DNA from: Jhaorihella thermophila
GTDB taxonomy: Bacteria > Pseudomonadota > Alphaproteobacteria > Rhodobacterales > Rhodobacteraceae
Assembly (NCBI RefSeq): GCF_900108275.1
Contig: NZ_FNVD01000008.1
Span: 107,998 to 171,997, forward strand
Reading direction: 5' to 3'
Length of the DNA stretch: 64,000 nucleotides
The position numbers and the translations under genes are program-made. The notes under the pieces are model-generated. The model saw only the letters and a program-made list of their open reading frames with translations. It did no database searches and was not told the DNA's origin. Below are positions 63,604-64,000 of the stretch, one piece after another; within the stretch, counting starts at the first letter, position 1; each line of letters opens with the position of its first letter.

Positions 63604-64000
63604 ACTGGATTTGCGTAGTTCCAGGGCAGGAGTTCTTCGATCCGGGATTGCTTATGGCCATTGATGATGGCGGTGAGGGTGCCGGTCAGCCAGGCGTGGG
63701 GATTGACGGTGTTGAGTTTGCAGGTTTCGATCAGCGACGCCAGCATCGCCCAGTTCTGGGCGCCGGCATCGTGACCGGCGAAGAGGGCGTTTTTCCGGTT
63801 TAGAGCTATGGGGCGGATGGTGCGTTCGACGGTGTTTGAATCGATCTCGATGCGGCCGTCGTTCAGGAACAGGGTCAGCCCGTCCCAGTATTTGGCGATG
63901 TATTTGAGGGCCTCGCCGAGCGGGGATTTGGCAGAAACGCGGGCGCGGTGGGTGGTAAGCCAGGTCTCGAAGTCGCCGATGACCGGCTTTGACCTTTCTT
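63600..64000 (-). CDS. IS66-family transposase TnpC, C-terminal part, cut by window edge
   Basis: 133 codons open to the window end. Reads KPVIGDFETWL, IEIDSNTVERTIRPIAL, FAGHDAGAQNWAMLASLIETC and SRIEELLPWNYANPV, the IS66 C-terminus. Stop TGA at 63600-63602. The remainder, with TnpA and TnpB, would lie beyond 64000. Confidence 0.9.
   Translation of the reverse strand, partial: ERSKPVIGDFETWLTTHRARVSAKSPLGEALKYIAKYWDGLTLFLNDGRIEIDSNTVERTIRPIALNRKNALFAGHDAGAQNWAMLASLIETCKLNTVNPHAWLTGTLTAIINGHKQSRIEELLPWNYANPV

Noticed and set aside
1..64000. CRISPR arrays, rRNA operon, prophage
   Set aside because: No repeat-spacer series, no rRNA sequence and no phage structural genes were seen.

Overview
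The window is about 64 kb of GC-rich, densely coding chromosomal DNA. Its gene families point to an alphaproteobacterium of the Rhodobacterales (Roseobacter/Rhodobacter relatives). Indicators include an Hsp20-DUF1150 pair, RpoH, a two-domain dCTP deaminase, DUF6280, DUF6476, DUF6494 and DUF6505 proteins, a TIGR04283 glycosyltransferase, FnrL-type boxes near ctaD, and a short extragenic repeat family seen six times. Identification rests on reading translations; no database search was possible.

Layout. 1-6.2 kb: end of gshB, an HSL-type hydrolase, comM, purEK, a DUF465 protein and a heat-shock hsp20 unit. 6.2-22.9 kb: a large formate dehydrogenase (FDH) locus. On the minus strand it runs DUF3305, DUF3306, TorD-like chaperone, small Tat peptide, FdhA, FdhB, FdhC, a NarI-like cytochrome b, an HdrD/GlpC-like Fe-S protein, a WD40-cytochrome c fusion and an HTH/PBP-like regulator. 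Divergent from it is a 651-residue poly-ferredoxin. Next come a TupA-like/haem c protein and an operon of DUF6494, Mrp ATPase, lipoate-ligase-like and DUF6505 genes. 23-36 kb: housekeeping (dcd, tRNA-Pro, MerR, ihfA, fabH, plsX, rpmF, yceD, bamE, an OlsB-like acyltransferase, an ABC-F ATPase, an SDR, tyrS, anmK).

37-43 kb: one-carbon and signalling genes: metF/metR divergent pair, a non-pyrrolysine MttB-family methyltransferase, and an H-NOX/diguanylate cyclase pair whose H-NOX has no candidate haem histidine. 43-50 kb: rluD, rpoH, a dipeptidase, Nudix, a Hint-domain protein, and ctaD with two FNR-type boxes. 50-54 kb: a CDF transporter, an unusual LuxR-type regulator fused to an alpha/beta-hydrolase that lacks its nucleophile and catalytic His, and lipB. 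54-63 kb: tRNA-Leu, efp, a frameshifted ABC membrane protein, ygfZ, two transport/glycosyl genes, an aminotransferase, a YjdM/PhnA-like gene with TGA at a zinc-ligand Cys codon, and cytochrome b561. The window ends in tRNA-Met followed by IS3 and IS66 remnants, probably the edge of an accessory region.

How genes work together. The FDH locus reads as a periplasmic, cysteine-type molybdo/tungsto-FDH with its maturation set plus extra electron-transfer proteins, an arrangement that deserves biochemical attention. Heat-shock genes share one promoter architecture (CTTG-N-CCCATAT). Several divergent gene pairs carry mirror-image leaders or overlapping start codons.
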